A stretch of 64,000 bases of DNA, taken from Eutypa lata (taxonomy: Eukaryota > Ascomycota > Sordariomycetes > Xylariales > Diatrypaceae). Positions within the stretch are counted from its first letter, which is position 1. Every line of letters starts with the position of its first letter. Under the pieces are notes generated by a model. It searched no databases. It saw only the letters and a list, made by a program, of their open reading frames with translations, and had not been told where the DNA came from. The stretch is taken from the NCBI GenBank assembly GCA_022661535.1, contig JAKULF010000005.1, positions 744,001 to 808,000 of the forward strand, read 5' to 3'. The translations under genes were made by a program, and so were the position numbers. Shown piece after piece: positions 1 to 9,493 of this stretch.

Positions 1-23
1 TGGAATTTATGAAGGGTACTCAC

Positions 24-471
24 AGCAGAGGAAGAATCTCCATAACAGTCGGTTCGGCATCAATTGGCCCGTGAAGATGACACGCCGCTGTAGGTCGTAC
101 ATAGTGCCGTTACTTAGAAATTCTGTCACGAGTACCGGGCGGCGAAGTGGACCCTGGTCAATGTCAATAATATCAACGATATGTCTTGCATTTTGTAGAA
201 TAGCAAGATAGTTTAGCTCTGTTATTATGGTCTGGTCGTCAATCGCTTCTTGGGCTATCTTCACGGCAACCTGCCGTAGTGGATTCCCATCCTTATCGAT
301 TTCATTGAAGAGAAACGTCTCAGCCGTGTAGCCGGATGCAAGCTCGTCGATGTATTGAAACTGGCGTCGGTTCACGTTTAGGAATTCGAATTCGGGTAGG
401 TATCTATTTCTGAACGCCCGCGGATCATGCAGATATTCTATGACCTCCCCAATGTACCCAACCAGTGACAT
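24..471 (-). CDS. Kinase-fold protein, N-terminal exon (partial, runs off left edge)
   Basis: First exon of a gene read leftward out of the window. The ATG is at 471, and a GTGAGT donor at 18-23 ends the exon after the codons for RFFLC, so the rest lies to the left. About 149 residues are visible. They resemble the N-lobe of a protein kinase: a short strand with YIDELASGYTAETFLF in the place of the glycine-rich loop, then VAVKIAQ with a candidate ATP-binding lysine, a helix with a glutamate (ITELNYLA), and a hinge-like LVTEFLSNGTMYDL. The catalytic loop and DFG region are outside the window, so it cannot be said whether it is an active kinase. Kinase-like proteins of this type are common in filamentous fungi, and other kinase-fold genes lie at 9.5-16 kb. 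Confidence 0.65.
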
Positions 472-833
472 GGCGATAGACTTGGACCTAAAGAACTTCC
501 GGTAAGAGAATGGGTTATACTACTCCCAATTGCGAATTTGTGGAAGTTGATGATGGGAAGCTTTGAGAACAAAGCATATGAGCAGTTTCACCATTAGTCC
601 GTTTTGGTTCCGGAAAAGAGAATGCCCTTTGTTCTCTTTGTTCTTGACGTCCACTGAATAATCCACTACAAAGCGGAAAACCAAGTTTTCCTATTTCATC
701 GCCAGTGCCCCCTTGCAGTTCCAGTTAGAGGCAGTGTTTCCACTACATGATGGCTACAACCTCCTGTATAGCTCAGAGACTTAGTTGAGAATAGTGAGAA
801 ATAACAAGATGGAATTATGATAATTAATACTAT
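472..833. other. Intergenic, no gene seen
   Basis: This stretch lies between two genes on the minus strand. It should hold the promoter of the left-edge kinase-like gene and the 3' untranslated region of the dioxygenase gene. No supported coding region or RNA gene was seen. Confidence 0.6.
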
Positions 834-2015
834 CTATCCATCCAGAGCTTGTACCACCTGCGCCCAATCAGCAGAACCATAAGCGCCAGGCACCTCCTTA
901 CCATCAAACAGACTGGCATACACCACACGATCCGACTGCTCACCCTGCCACGGCTGTCGTCCATGCTGCGCGATAACATTATCATATACAAGTACGTCCC
1001 CTCGCTCCCATTTGTGCAAGACGCGGATCTCGTCCGTGATCTTTGCCAAGTGCGCCAGATACCTTGCAGGGATAGGGGTCCCGTCCCCATAAAGCTGTTG
1101 GGTGACGTTCTTCCTACCTGCATTGCTCAGTGAATACTTGTAATACCCCGCTAGCCCCGTAAACAGAGTCGGCAGGTTCGTCTCCGGTTGTGTCCGGATA
1201 GCGGGCAGTCGGTGCGTGAGTACAACGCCATCGTCGGTCCATTCCCAAGTTGTGTGCTTGCCACGCCCGTATCGGGCAATCTGCGCCTCGATCTTAGCGC
1301 GGCGTGTTGCTTCATCATCACCGTCTTGGATGTCCTTTCCGAAAGCCTGTTTCAGTGTCGACCCGCCTTCATACTGCCTATCTACCTTGTACGTGACCTT
1401 GCTCAAGATACCCTTCTCCCCCAACTCAGCAATGAACTCCGGGACCTCCGCCTGGGCCCTGTGAAATAGCTCGAGCGAGGACGAGATGGGAGTCTCTCCA
1501 CCGCCTTGCGACGGCGCCCGGTGCGAGTAGAAGAATACGTACTCGGGCGCGTGCGGCACCTGCGGCGACTCGTTGTGGTTGTAGATCAAGACCTCCTTGG
1601 GCGACTCGTTCGCGGGCGCTACGTTCGGCGCCAGCAGCGGTCGATCAACGACGATGCCGATGATCTCGTGCGGCTTGTAGCCGAAGGCATGCGCGAACCT
1701 GGAGAAGTCTTCGGCGCTGTGGACCGGCAACCCGCGGAACAGAAGGCATCCGTGGGTAGCGAGCTTCTTCGTCAGGATCTCGCCCTGTGCTTGGAGAGAC
1801 TCTACAGTCTCGACGACTTTATCAAGACTTAGGTTGGATGTGTCGTGTGTGGAGGGGCGTAGGGCTAGTGGACTGACGGTGCCTGTTGGGTGTGGCTCGC
1901 CTAGGAGCCGCTGGTTGCTTGCTGGTAGGTCGAATGACTCGAAAATCAGAGCCGGTGTAACCGCGCTTCCTGAATTTCTAACATCGAGAGTAGGTTGCGA
2001 TAAAATTGTCGTCAT
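834..2015 (-). CDS. TauD/TfdA-type Fe(II)/2-oxoglutarate-dependent dioxygenase
   Basis: A 393-residue protein from a single exon with ATG at 2015. It belongs to the TauD/clavaminate-synthase-like fold, which oxidises small substrates using Fe(II), O2 and 2-oxoglutarate. The iron triad is visible as H147-x-E149 (in YNHNES) and the distal H351 (in IAQHGRQPW). R363 (in SDRVVYASLF) is the likely 2-oxoglutarate carboxylate ligand. HxE rather than HxD is typical of the clavaminate-synthase-like branch. Length fits the family, and there is no signal peptide, so a cytosolic location is likely. The substrate cannot be read from sequence; taurine use should not be assumed. It is divergent from the UNC93-like transporter across 436 bp, which suggests shared control and perhaps import followed by oxidation of the same compound (inference). 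Confidence 0.88.
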   Translation of the reverse strand: MTTILSQPTLDVRNSGSAVTPALIFESFDLPASNQRLLGEPHPTGTVSPLALRPSTHDTSNLSLDKVVETVESLQAQGEILTKKLATHGCLLFRGLPVHSAEDFSRFAHAFGYKPHEIIGIVVDRPLLAPNVAPANESPKEVLIYNHNESPQVPHAPEYVFFYSHRAPSQGGGETPISSSLELFHRAQAEVPEFIAELGEKGILSKVTYKVDRQYEGGSTLKQAFGKDIQDGDDEATRRAKIEAQIARYGRGKHTTWEWTDDGVVLTHRLPAIRTQPETNLPTLFTGLAGYYKYSLSNAGRKNVTQQLYGDGTPIPARYLAHLAKITDEIRVLHKWERGDVLVYDNVIAQHGRQPWQGEQSDRVVYASLFDGKEVPGAYGSADWAQVVQALDG

Positions 2016-2451
2016 TTTCTCTTCACTTTCTTTGCTAGCCTATGTGTTCCTTTAGCCCAAGTGGTAGCATTACATCGTTATCTTTGGGAAAAGAGAACCT
2101 CGGAAGAGGATGTAACATCGGGGGTGGGGTAATGGTGTGAAGTCGCATCATATTCCGAAGGCTCTATGCAGCATCCATCACACCTCTCATACTAAAATCA
2201 CGTCATTGGCTCCCTCCCTATCTTATAGTTGTCAGTTCTTATCTTTCGTTTATATAAGAGACATCTAAGTCCATCATGTAGACAATTATCTAGTGAACAT
2301 GAATGCATATCGTGTAAACTCGATTTGGTTAATAGGACTTCAACTAGCATTTGGATAGACTATCATCAGATCGGTGTCACTATTAAGTTTATGTGTCGAA
2401 CCGCTTATCGGCAACAGAACATAGAGAATTAAGATCTATATATATACAAGG
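2016..2451. promoter_or_regulatory. Divergent promoter region with several GATA-type sites
   Basis: This is the 436-bp spacer between the start codons of the dioxygenase (-) and the transporter (+). Matches to the reverse complement of HGATAR (YTATCD), the site of AreA/NIT2-type GATA factors, are at 2078-2083, 2218-2223, 2239-2244, 2286-2291, 2360-2365 and 2405-2410. About one or two would be expected by chance in this length. Binding is not shown. Confidence 0.45.
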
Positions 2452-3855
2452 ATGGCAACACTTGCGACCGAAGAACTCACTATGGGGAAGAAAGACGGCC
2501 TTGGCGTGAGTGCACCCTTAACTATCGATGCCACCGAGGGGAACCCAATCCCTAGCGGACGCATTCCATTCTTCCGTAGTACACTTTTCCAGATTTTAGT
2601 GGTGGGCCTCTGTGCATTCTGCGCGCCAGGAATATGGAGCGCGATGAACGGTCTTGGCGTCGGCGGCTCGCAGAGCCCACAGCTAGTTAACACGGCGAAT
2701 GCCCTCTTATACGCCTTCATGACAGTAACCTGCTTCGCCGGTCCGTGGTTGACGAATATCATCGGCTTCCGCTGGACCCTAGCCGTGGGCTCGCTCGGAT
2801 ACCCCTTATACGCCGCCGGGCTATACGTCAACAACCGCTTCGGCGACACCTGGCTCGTGTACCTCGGCTCGACGACCTGCGGCATCAGCGCGGGGTTCTT
2901 CTGGTCGGTGGAGGGCGCCATCGCGACGGGGTATCCGGAGCAGCACAAGCGCGGCCGGTACATCGCGACGTGGTTCACGTTCCGCAACTTCGGGAACATC
3001 GTCGGGGGCGCCGTGTCCCTGGCGCTCAACGCCGGCGCGAACCAGAAGGGCAAGGTCGGGTACGAGACGTACCTGGGGTTCATCGCGATCCAGTGCCTGG
3101 GGTTCTTCTTCGGCCTGCTCCTGTCGAACCCCGAGAAGGTGCGCCGCGACGACGGGACCCGCATCGAGGCGCCCCGGGGTATCGCGTGGCGCACCGAGCT
3201 GGCGGAGATGTGGCGGCTCGTCCGCACCAAGTCCATTCTGCTACTCGTGCCGCTCTTTTGGTATTTCGGTTGGATGCAGGCATACCCTGGTACCTACTTC
3301 GCGACCTACTTCACTGTTCGCTCCAGAGCCCTTGGTAGCTTCATGTCGGCGGTAGTAGGGACTCTGGCCACTTGGCTTGGAGGCTCCCTCGTGGACTTGC
3401 CATGGGTAAAGAGTCGACAGAAAAGAGCCGTTTTCGTATTTGCTCTGATTACGGCGGTTAATAGCGCGACTTGGATATGGGCCGTCATCATCCAGAACGA
3501 GTACCGCCACACGTTACCCGTGCTCGACTGGGCGGATCAGAGCTCTTTTGGGCGGGGCTTTGGCGTCTACATGCTAGAGCGCATCGGTTTGGGCATGGTT
3601 GAGAACTATATCTACTGGTGCATCAGTAACCTCTCGGATTCTCCTGGCGACCAGATTCGATATAGTTCCTTACTACGCGGGATCGAGACGGCCGGTGTGG
3701 CTGTCGGGTTCGGCGTGCAGGCTGCAACCACCTCCTTAATCGCCACTGCGAGTGTCAATCTAGCGCTGTGGTTTATTGCCCTGCCGTTTAGCTACTATGC
3801 TACTCTGCAGGTGGTTCGGAAATTCAGCCAACTTGAGTTTAAAGGTAGTGATTAA
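2452..3855 (+). CDS. UNC93-like (DUF895-type) major facilitator membrane protein
   Basis: A 467-residue protein from one exon with about 11-12 hydrophobic helices after a polar N-terminus of roughly 40 residues. Features typical of fungal UNC93-like/DUF895 proteins include the opening helix FQILVVGLCAFCAPGIWSA followed by NGLGVGG, the second helix ANALLYAFMTVTCFAGP, and FFWSVEGAIATGYPE followed by KRGRYIATWFTFRNFG. It is probably a plasma- or endomembrane transporter of unknown substrate. The gene is divergent from the TauD-type dioxygenase, so co-expression is plausible. The middle of the gene (about 2760-3240) is markedly richer in G+C than its two ends. No truncation or frame break was seen. 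Confidence 0.87.
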   Translation: MATLATEELTMGKKDGLGVSAPLTIDATEGNPIPSGRIPFFRSTLFQILVVGLCAFCAPGIWSAMNGLGVGGSQSPQLVNTANALLYAFMTVTCFAGPWLTNIIGFRWTLAVGSLGYPLYAAGLYVNNRFGDTWLVYLGSTTCGISAGFFWSVEGAIATGYPEQHKRGRYIATWFTFRNFGNIVGGAVSLALNAGANQKGKVGYETYLGFIAIQCLGFFFGLLLSNPEKVRRDDGTRIEAPRGIAWRTELAEMWRLVRTKSILLLVPLFWYFGWMQAYPGTYFATYFTVRSRALGSFMSAVVGTLATWLGGSLVDLPWVKSRQKRAVFVFALITAVNSATWIWAVIIQNEYRHTLPVLDWADQSSFGRGFGVYMLERIGLGMVENYIYWCISNLSDSPGDQIRYSSLLRGIETAGVAVGFGVQAATTSLIATASVNLALWFIALPFSYYATLQVVRKFSQLEFKGSD

Positions 3856-4571
3856 AACTAGGATACTCTAGCTACTCGCACCTAATTATAACGAATAATT
3901 ACATTGTGAACATGGGACGGCATGAGCCTTATTAGATTGTGCTTGTACCCTCGCTCCAAGCCCCTACAATGGTACATTACAACCATCTACCTAATAATAG
4001 GCCAATCAGTCGCAAATATAGAAGTCCCCCACAGATAATTCTACAAATTGAGAACTAAGGGGTAAGAGACATATTGGTGCATTAATACCCCTACAAATAC
4101 ATATTTCCACATTCACTGACCCAGGCGCATCCACTGCATAGGATACAGTTTTGATCTAAAGAATTAAACTCATACTTCAATCTGCCGTTTCATATAAGTA
4201 CATATATGGTATTTAAAACAGTTGCAAGTTCATTTATTAATAGTTGTGCGGTGATATATGCATGACAATCAATCGACGATATACATATCTGCGGAGCGGC
4301 TTCAACGGTATATGTTGCGTCATGCTTATATTATCATACACCAATAGTATATAGTCTTACCCCAGACTGTATATGCACCCCAACCCGCATATGACGGTCT
4401 ACCTAAAGCTTGGCTTTAACATTTATACCGATCCCGTGAAATAGGTATAGCGGGGTTAAAACTCACGGGCCATTATATCTACCCCAAGGATCCTAGAACT
4501 ATTGAGGGGAGTCTCGAGAGCAATTCCAATGGAACTTTCCATTGCTTACATCCTACAATTCTGTGTTGACA
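3856..4571. other. Intergenic, promoter of the GH3 gene
   Basis: A/T-rich spacer between two rightward genes. A CCAAT pentamer near 4004 is a possible HAP-complex site. No coding potential was seen. Confidence 0.5.
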
Positions 4572-7052
4572 ATGCGTTTCCCCAAGTCGTGTCTTGTGAT
4601 ATCTCTTCTAGGGATTGCGCTTGCTCTCGCGCCTCCTGAGTTTGCACAGAGGAAGTCCAACAGGGACAGTGAGAATGCGCAAATTAGGTTTACTAGAGCC
4701 GATGGTGCGGGACCATCGCTGGATTGGGACGCGGCGGCAAAAAGGGCGAACGAATTCGTCTCCCAGTTGCAGTTCAAGGAGAAAATCGCCATGGTCACTG
4801 GGAATAGCGTCACAAATCACCAAGGTTGTGTGGGCAACATTGACCCCATTCCGCGACTTGGCTTCAGCGGACTATGCTACTTGGACGGGCCCCAGGCTGT
4901 GAACCGCGCCGATGGTGTAAGCATCTTCCCTAGCGGTGTCACTACGGGAGCTACGTGGGATAGGGATTTGATTTATCAGCGTGGGGTTGCACTTGGCGAG
5001 GAGTTCAAAGCGAAAGGGGCTCATGTTATGTTGGGGTGGGTTTAATCATGATTCTATGACGCAAGGTTGAGACTAACCGCAGGTGATAGCCCTGTTTCTG
5101 GTCCCCTCGGACGGCATCCTTTAGGCGGCCGGAATTGGGAAGGCTTTTCCGCAGATCCATACCTAGCAGGACAGGCCATGCAAGCGACGATATACGGCGC
5201 TCAGTCTGTCGGGGTGCAGACATCCTCGAAACACTACATCGGCAATGAGCAAGAGACGCAGCGAAGCCAGGAGAAATCAGATGATGGTACTATTGTTGAG
5301 GGCGTCTCGTCCAATCTTGATGATAGGACGTTGCATGAACTCTATTTATGGCCGTTTGCGGATGCGGTCAGAGCCGGTACTACGTCCATCATGTGCAGTT
5401 ACAATCGTGTGAATGGGACCTACGCTTGTAGCAACGAGTATCTCTTGATGGAGGTCCTTCGAGACGAACTCGGATTCCAAGGCTACGTGGTGTCGGATTG
5501 GTGGGCTACGCACGGGACTGCCGAATATGCCAACGGTGGACTGGACATGGAGATGCCTGGTGCGGAAAGGTCTGCGGAGCCACCTTTCTTCGGAACCAAC
5601 CTTTCAGCCGCAATTCGGGCCGGAGAGGTCTCCGAGGCTAGGCTCGATGAGATGGTTGCCGCTGTCATGACCCCTTACTATCTCCTAGAGCAGGATAGCG
5701 CCGAGTATCCTGAGGTTGATCCGTCCTTGAGCTACATCAAGCCCGTCCATGACGGTGGATGGACCAATCTTCCAGATCTTGGGAACTCCACGCCCGCTGC
5801 CGGCTTAGATGTCCGCGGTGATCACGCCTCTTTAATACGGAAGATCGCTGCAGCAGGTACCGTCCTTCTCAAGAATGAAGGAAACATTTTACCGTTGGAA
5901 AATGAAGTTAAAAACATCGGCGTCTTTGGAAACGACGCTATCGCACCTACTGACGGTCTCACGTACATAACTACCGACTCACCGTGGGGCTTTGAGTATG
6001 GGACTCTAGACATTGGAGGAGGCTCGGGGACTGGTCGACACACATCACTCATTTCCCCATTAGATGCCATCAAGGCGCGAGCTTCCAACATTGGAGCAAC
6101 AGTTCAGTACCTCGCATCAAATACAATAATCGCGAATAGCGATTTTCGTCCCATTTACCCTCTGCCAGATATATGTCTCGTGTTCATCAAATCCTGGGCT
6201 TCTGAAGGCTCAGACCGTCTAAGTTTCGAGGCAGACTGGAACTCTTCTGTCGTCGTTAACAATGTTGCGGATTTATGCGATAACACGATCGTTGTCACAC
6301 ACTCCGGTGGTGTCAATACCATGCCATGGGCGAGCCATCCTAACGTGAAGGCAATACTCGCTGCTCACCTTCCCGGTGAGGAATCGGGCGACTCTCTTGT
6401 CGATGTCCTATGGGGGGATGTCGAGCCTAGCGGCCGATTACCCTATACGATCCCTAAAGAGGCGGCTGATTATGATATTCCCGTAACGAACCTAACGGGA
6501 GAAGATGTCGGTCGATACGGGTGGCAAGCTAACTTTACAGAGGGGTTGTTGATTGATTACCGCCATTTCGACTCCCTAGACACGGAGCCCCTATACGAGT
6601 TTGGATTTGGGCTCGGCTACACCACTTTTGAACTTGCGGGCGATCTGACATTCGTCAACGCCTCGTCTAATGCAATGCTTTCTGAGGTACCAGATCCATC
6701 ATTGAAGATTGAGCCCGGGGGTAACCCCGATCTATGGACGACGCTGCTTACAGGTCAAACGACTGTTAAGAACACAGGATCCACAGCGGGATCGGTCGTT
6801 GTGCAGCTATATGTGTCTCTTCCTGCTGAATCTTCCCCAGAAGGTACGCCTCTTCGTGTCCTTCGTGGCTTCGAGAAGGTATTCCTGGAACCAGGGGAGG
6901 AAGAGGTGGTTAAATTTCCACTAACAAGGCGTGATTTGAGTTATTGGAACATCGAAAGGCGGACTTGGCAAATCCCACAGGGTGAATTCCTCTTCAGAGT
7001 TGGCTTTAGCTCAAGGGATTTCAAGGATGAGGTAAAGCTCAATGTACTGTAA
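4572..7052 (+). CDS. Secreted GH3 beta-glucosidase
   Basis: Two exons, 4572-5035 and 5090-7052, joined by a 54-bp intron (donor GTGGGT, acceptor ATAG). The join rebuilds the family motif MLGPVSGPLGRHPLGGRNW in phase and gives 808 residues. The first ATG in frame (4572) begins a signal peptide of about 20 residues (MRFPKSCLVISLLGIALALA). The GH3 N-domain follows, with SKHYIGNEQE and the nucleophile D291 in VVSDWWATHG. Next is the C-domain with LPGEESGDSLVDVLWG, where the acid/base is expected, and a fibronectin-III-like end (TVKNTGSTAGSVVVQLYV onward). The enzyme cleaves cellobiose and related beta-glucosides to glucose outside the cell. It is convergent with the AA9 gene; together they would oxidise cellulose and finish its hydrolysis. 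No defect was seen. Confidence 0.94.
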
Positions 7053-7411
7053 TGGCTTTATTGGTTGTTCTTCTCAATGCTACACTGAAGAGATATCGAC
7101 TTCACGAGGTATAGTGGGAAATAAGGAGTACGTTAAATATTTACATGTTTCAGCTGATTAGAACAATTTCCCCGTGGTGAGATTAGTGAATTTATTGCCG
7201 TTGACGCGTTCACTCCGTGTTAGCCCCCAGATACTTCACTGATAGACCACGAAAGGGTGTACTAGGAGGTCACCTTATATGCATAAGTACTTAAATTGAA
7301 TCATACTAGGAACACTGGGGAGCAAGTGAACTGCTACATATACACTACTCCCAACTACCCTCTCCCCGATGCATGTATCCTCTTCGCTCCACCTTGCTAA
7401 GCCTAATAACC
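7053..7411. other. Intergenic between convergent GH3 and AA9 genes
   Basis: This stretch holds both 3' untranslated regions. No further gene was seen. Confidence 0.55.
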
Positions 7412-8724
7412 CTAACACGTAAATACCTCGGGTCCTATGAATGATTAGCAATGCCCCCTGATCTTCAGATTTACTTATACATACCAGGAATCACGTAAGG
7501 GTTGCTGGAGCTAGGCGGCTTCCCATAGATATCGATGAGGAGACCAGCGTCACTCGACTATGGATTATTTTATTAGTAGTTTTTTCAATATCGAGAACCA
7601 TCTATAGTTCGGGAACTCTAAAGCCACTCACGCTGTAAACCCCTGGAATGCTGGACGTCCCAGGCTTCTTGGACCCGGAACCACCGGTGATCTTGATCTG
7701 GGCGCATTCCATCTATCGAACAACATCAGCACTAGCACTGTAATCTTCCTGATTCCAGGGATTATTAAGCAGTATCGCCGTCCATGGTGGACAAGCTTCA
7801 CGACTTACGTAAAGTTGAGCCCCATTGGGTGATCTAGCTCCATGCAATGCAACCATCTCTGCTCTAAGGAGGTACTCTCCCTCTTCAATACATTCGGGAA
7901 TCTGAATGACTTGGTTGCCGCTGTTGTTGATCACGGTGTCGGTACCCCAGTTTCCATTACTGAAACCTTCTTCCTGGATTTTGAACCTGTGCATTCATTC
8001 ATATTAATCCCTGGACAGTCACACGTTGTCCTCCCGTGTACAGGTTCGTATTAAAGGGGTAATAATAACTCCCAGTGGTACGTACCATCCGTCGCCAACA
8101 CCGTTGTCCGACGTAGCGTCAGTGACTTTCTTGAGATACGCCATCACGGGGCCCTAGATCATGGTATCGTGTTAGGGTCCAATCTTATGCAAACGAGATG
8201 AGATAAGAGGAGCTCACCTTATGACCGGGATCCATGACATCGTTTGGGCCGGCTACAGTAGTATCAGTCAGCGTGGACGTCACTATCTTTTGACGCTTCG
8301 GCTTCCTACGTACATTCCAATGTATGGCGCCAGACGGCCTCCACGGTGCTTCCAGCTTTCACCTCGATTATATCTCCGGAGGGCATCGTTGGGTTCGGCA
8401 GCCCGTTGCAAGCGAGGTTGTTCGAGTTCACATCGGTTTGTGGCTAGAAAGGGCACGCTGTCAGTTAACTCAACCATCAAGGCTTATTACTTTATCCAAT
8501 GGACTGTTCCAAGACGAACGTACACCATCGTAACTAGGCGTGCGAATCGCGTGGGAGACGGCTAGATGTACATATCAGTATACCCTACTTTCCGTTCACG
8601 CACACCTGACTGGAGGGTCTCGCTCACGATATGTTTCTACATCCGTCTTCAGCTGGCAAAATATCGTGTGCCCCCAGGACACTGATGCCAGTGCTGCGGT
8701 AGTGAGCAGAGCTGTAGTCTTCAT
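7412..8724 (-). CDS. AA9 lytic polysaccharide monooxygenase (nine exons)
   Basis: Rebuilt from splice signals, in transcription order: 8724-8628, 8561-8524, 8443-8314, 8252-8218, 8153-8086, 7986-7809, 7712-7632, 7557-7485, 7434-7412. All eight introns have GT...AG ends and the phases agree, giving 240 residues with no internal stop. A signal peptide of 18 residues precedes the mature N-terminal His (H19 of HTIF), the first copper ligand. H85 (in WRHTL) is the second histidine of the brace. H171, Q180 and axial Y182 lie in [14 protein letters not shown]. The protein ends PGPEVFTC, as many AA9 enzymes do, and carries no cellulose-binding module. AA9 enzymes oxidatively cleave cellulose using copper and H2O2/O2. 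The longest exon is only 178 bp, so simple ORF scans miss most of the gene. It is convergent with the GH3 beta-glucosidase. Confidence 0.92.
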
Positions 8725-9493
8725 ATTTAATCTCTTTCAAGTCAACGACGCTATTTTCAATACAGTGACAAAACCCTACGTTTTTAAGGGTAGTATGTAA
8801 ACAGAAATATGGGAGGTTTATAATATCTTCCACTGAAGTTCTATTTCTTCCTCCTATATACCCATGAGGAGTGTTCGCCTTAGACAGCTTCTGACGACAT
8901 TTCATATAACCCGATGATTCAGCTTACATACAATAAGTACTTAGGTATGTAGTAAGACACAGGGCCAGATTGCCTGTACAGGATTGTCACAACAATTATA
9001 GCTTCAAGTTCGTCCTCGGCTCTGCGCGAAAGACAGCCAATTAGATCAAGGGTTGGCATTGTCGAAGGCGGCGCGACGGACTCCGAACCGTATACGGGAT
9101 CACGTCAGGGGCGGCAACAACTGCCGGGGCGGAGTCAGGCTAAAGCTAAACACACGGTTGTAGCCGAATCTTCGGCATTTCAGGTAAGTATTCTCGCTTG
9201 TGATAGCTATCGAAACGTCGTTTTGCACAATATCGATATATGAATCGATAGAGTAATAATCGTGTCCTCAATGAATGGAAGTCATGACAAATATATATAG
9301 CGCTATTTTCACTAGAGAGATAATTGCTCTGTTTTTGTACTGCAAAGGGGGCTACATCAGCACTACCAACCCATGCTGAACATGTGAAGGGCCGAACAAC
9401 ATTGTACCATGACGGTATCTCTACTATTCCAACCTCTCGAATACTTGCTCTCCAAACTTGACATGATGAGAATCCATCAACAACTCCACATAA
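8725..9493. promoter_or_regulatory. AA9 promoter region with XlnR-like and CreA-like motifs
   Basis: Spacer upstream of the AA9 gene, also holding the 3' region of the HeLo/pseudokinase gene. GGCTAAA at 9138-9144 matches the binding motif of the xylanolytic activator XlnR. Beside it, CCGGGG (9124-9129) and GCGGAG (9129-9134) fit the SYGGRG consensus of the carbon repressor CreA. They lie about 400-420 bp before the AA9 start codon. These are short motifs and may be coincidental. Confidence 0.35.

Noticed and set aside
2436..3236. Leftward open frame (266 codons) opposite the UNC93-like transporter
   Set aside because: It is antisense to a clear membrane protein. Its Pro/Arg-rich composition is a mirror of the hydrophobic codons.
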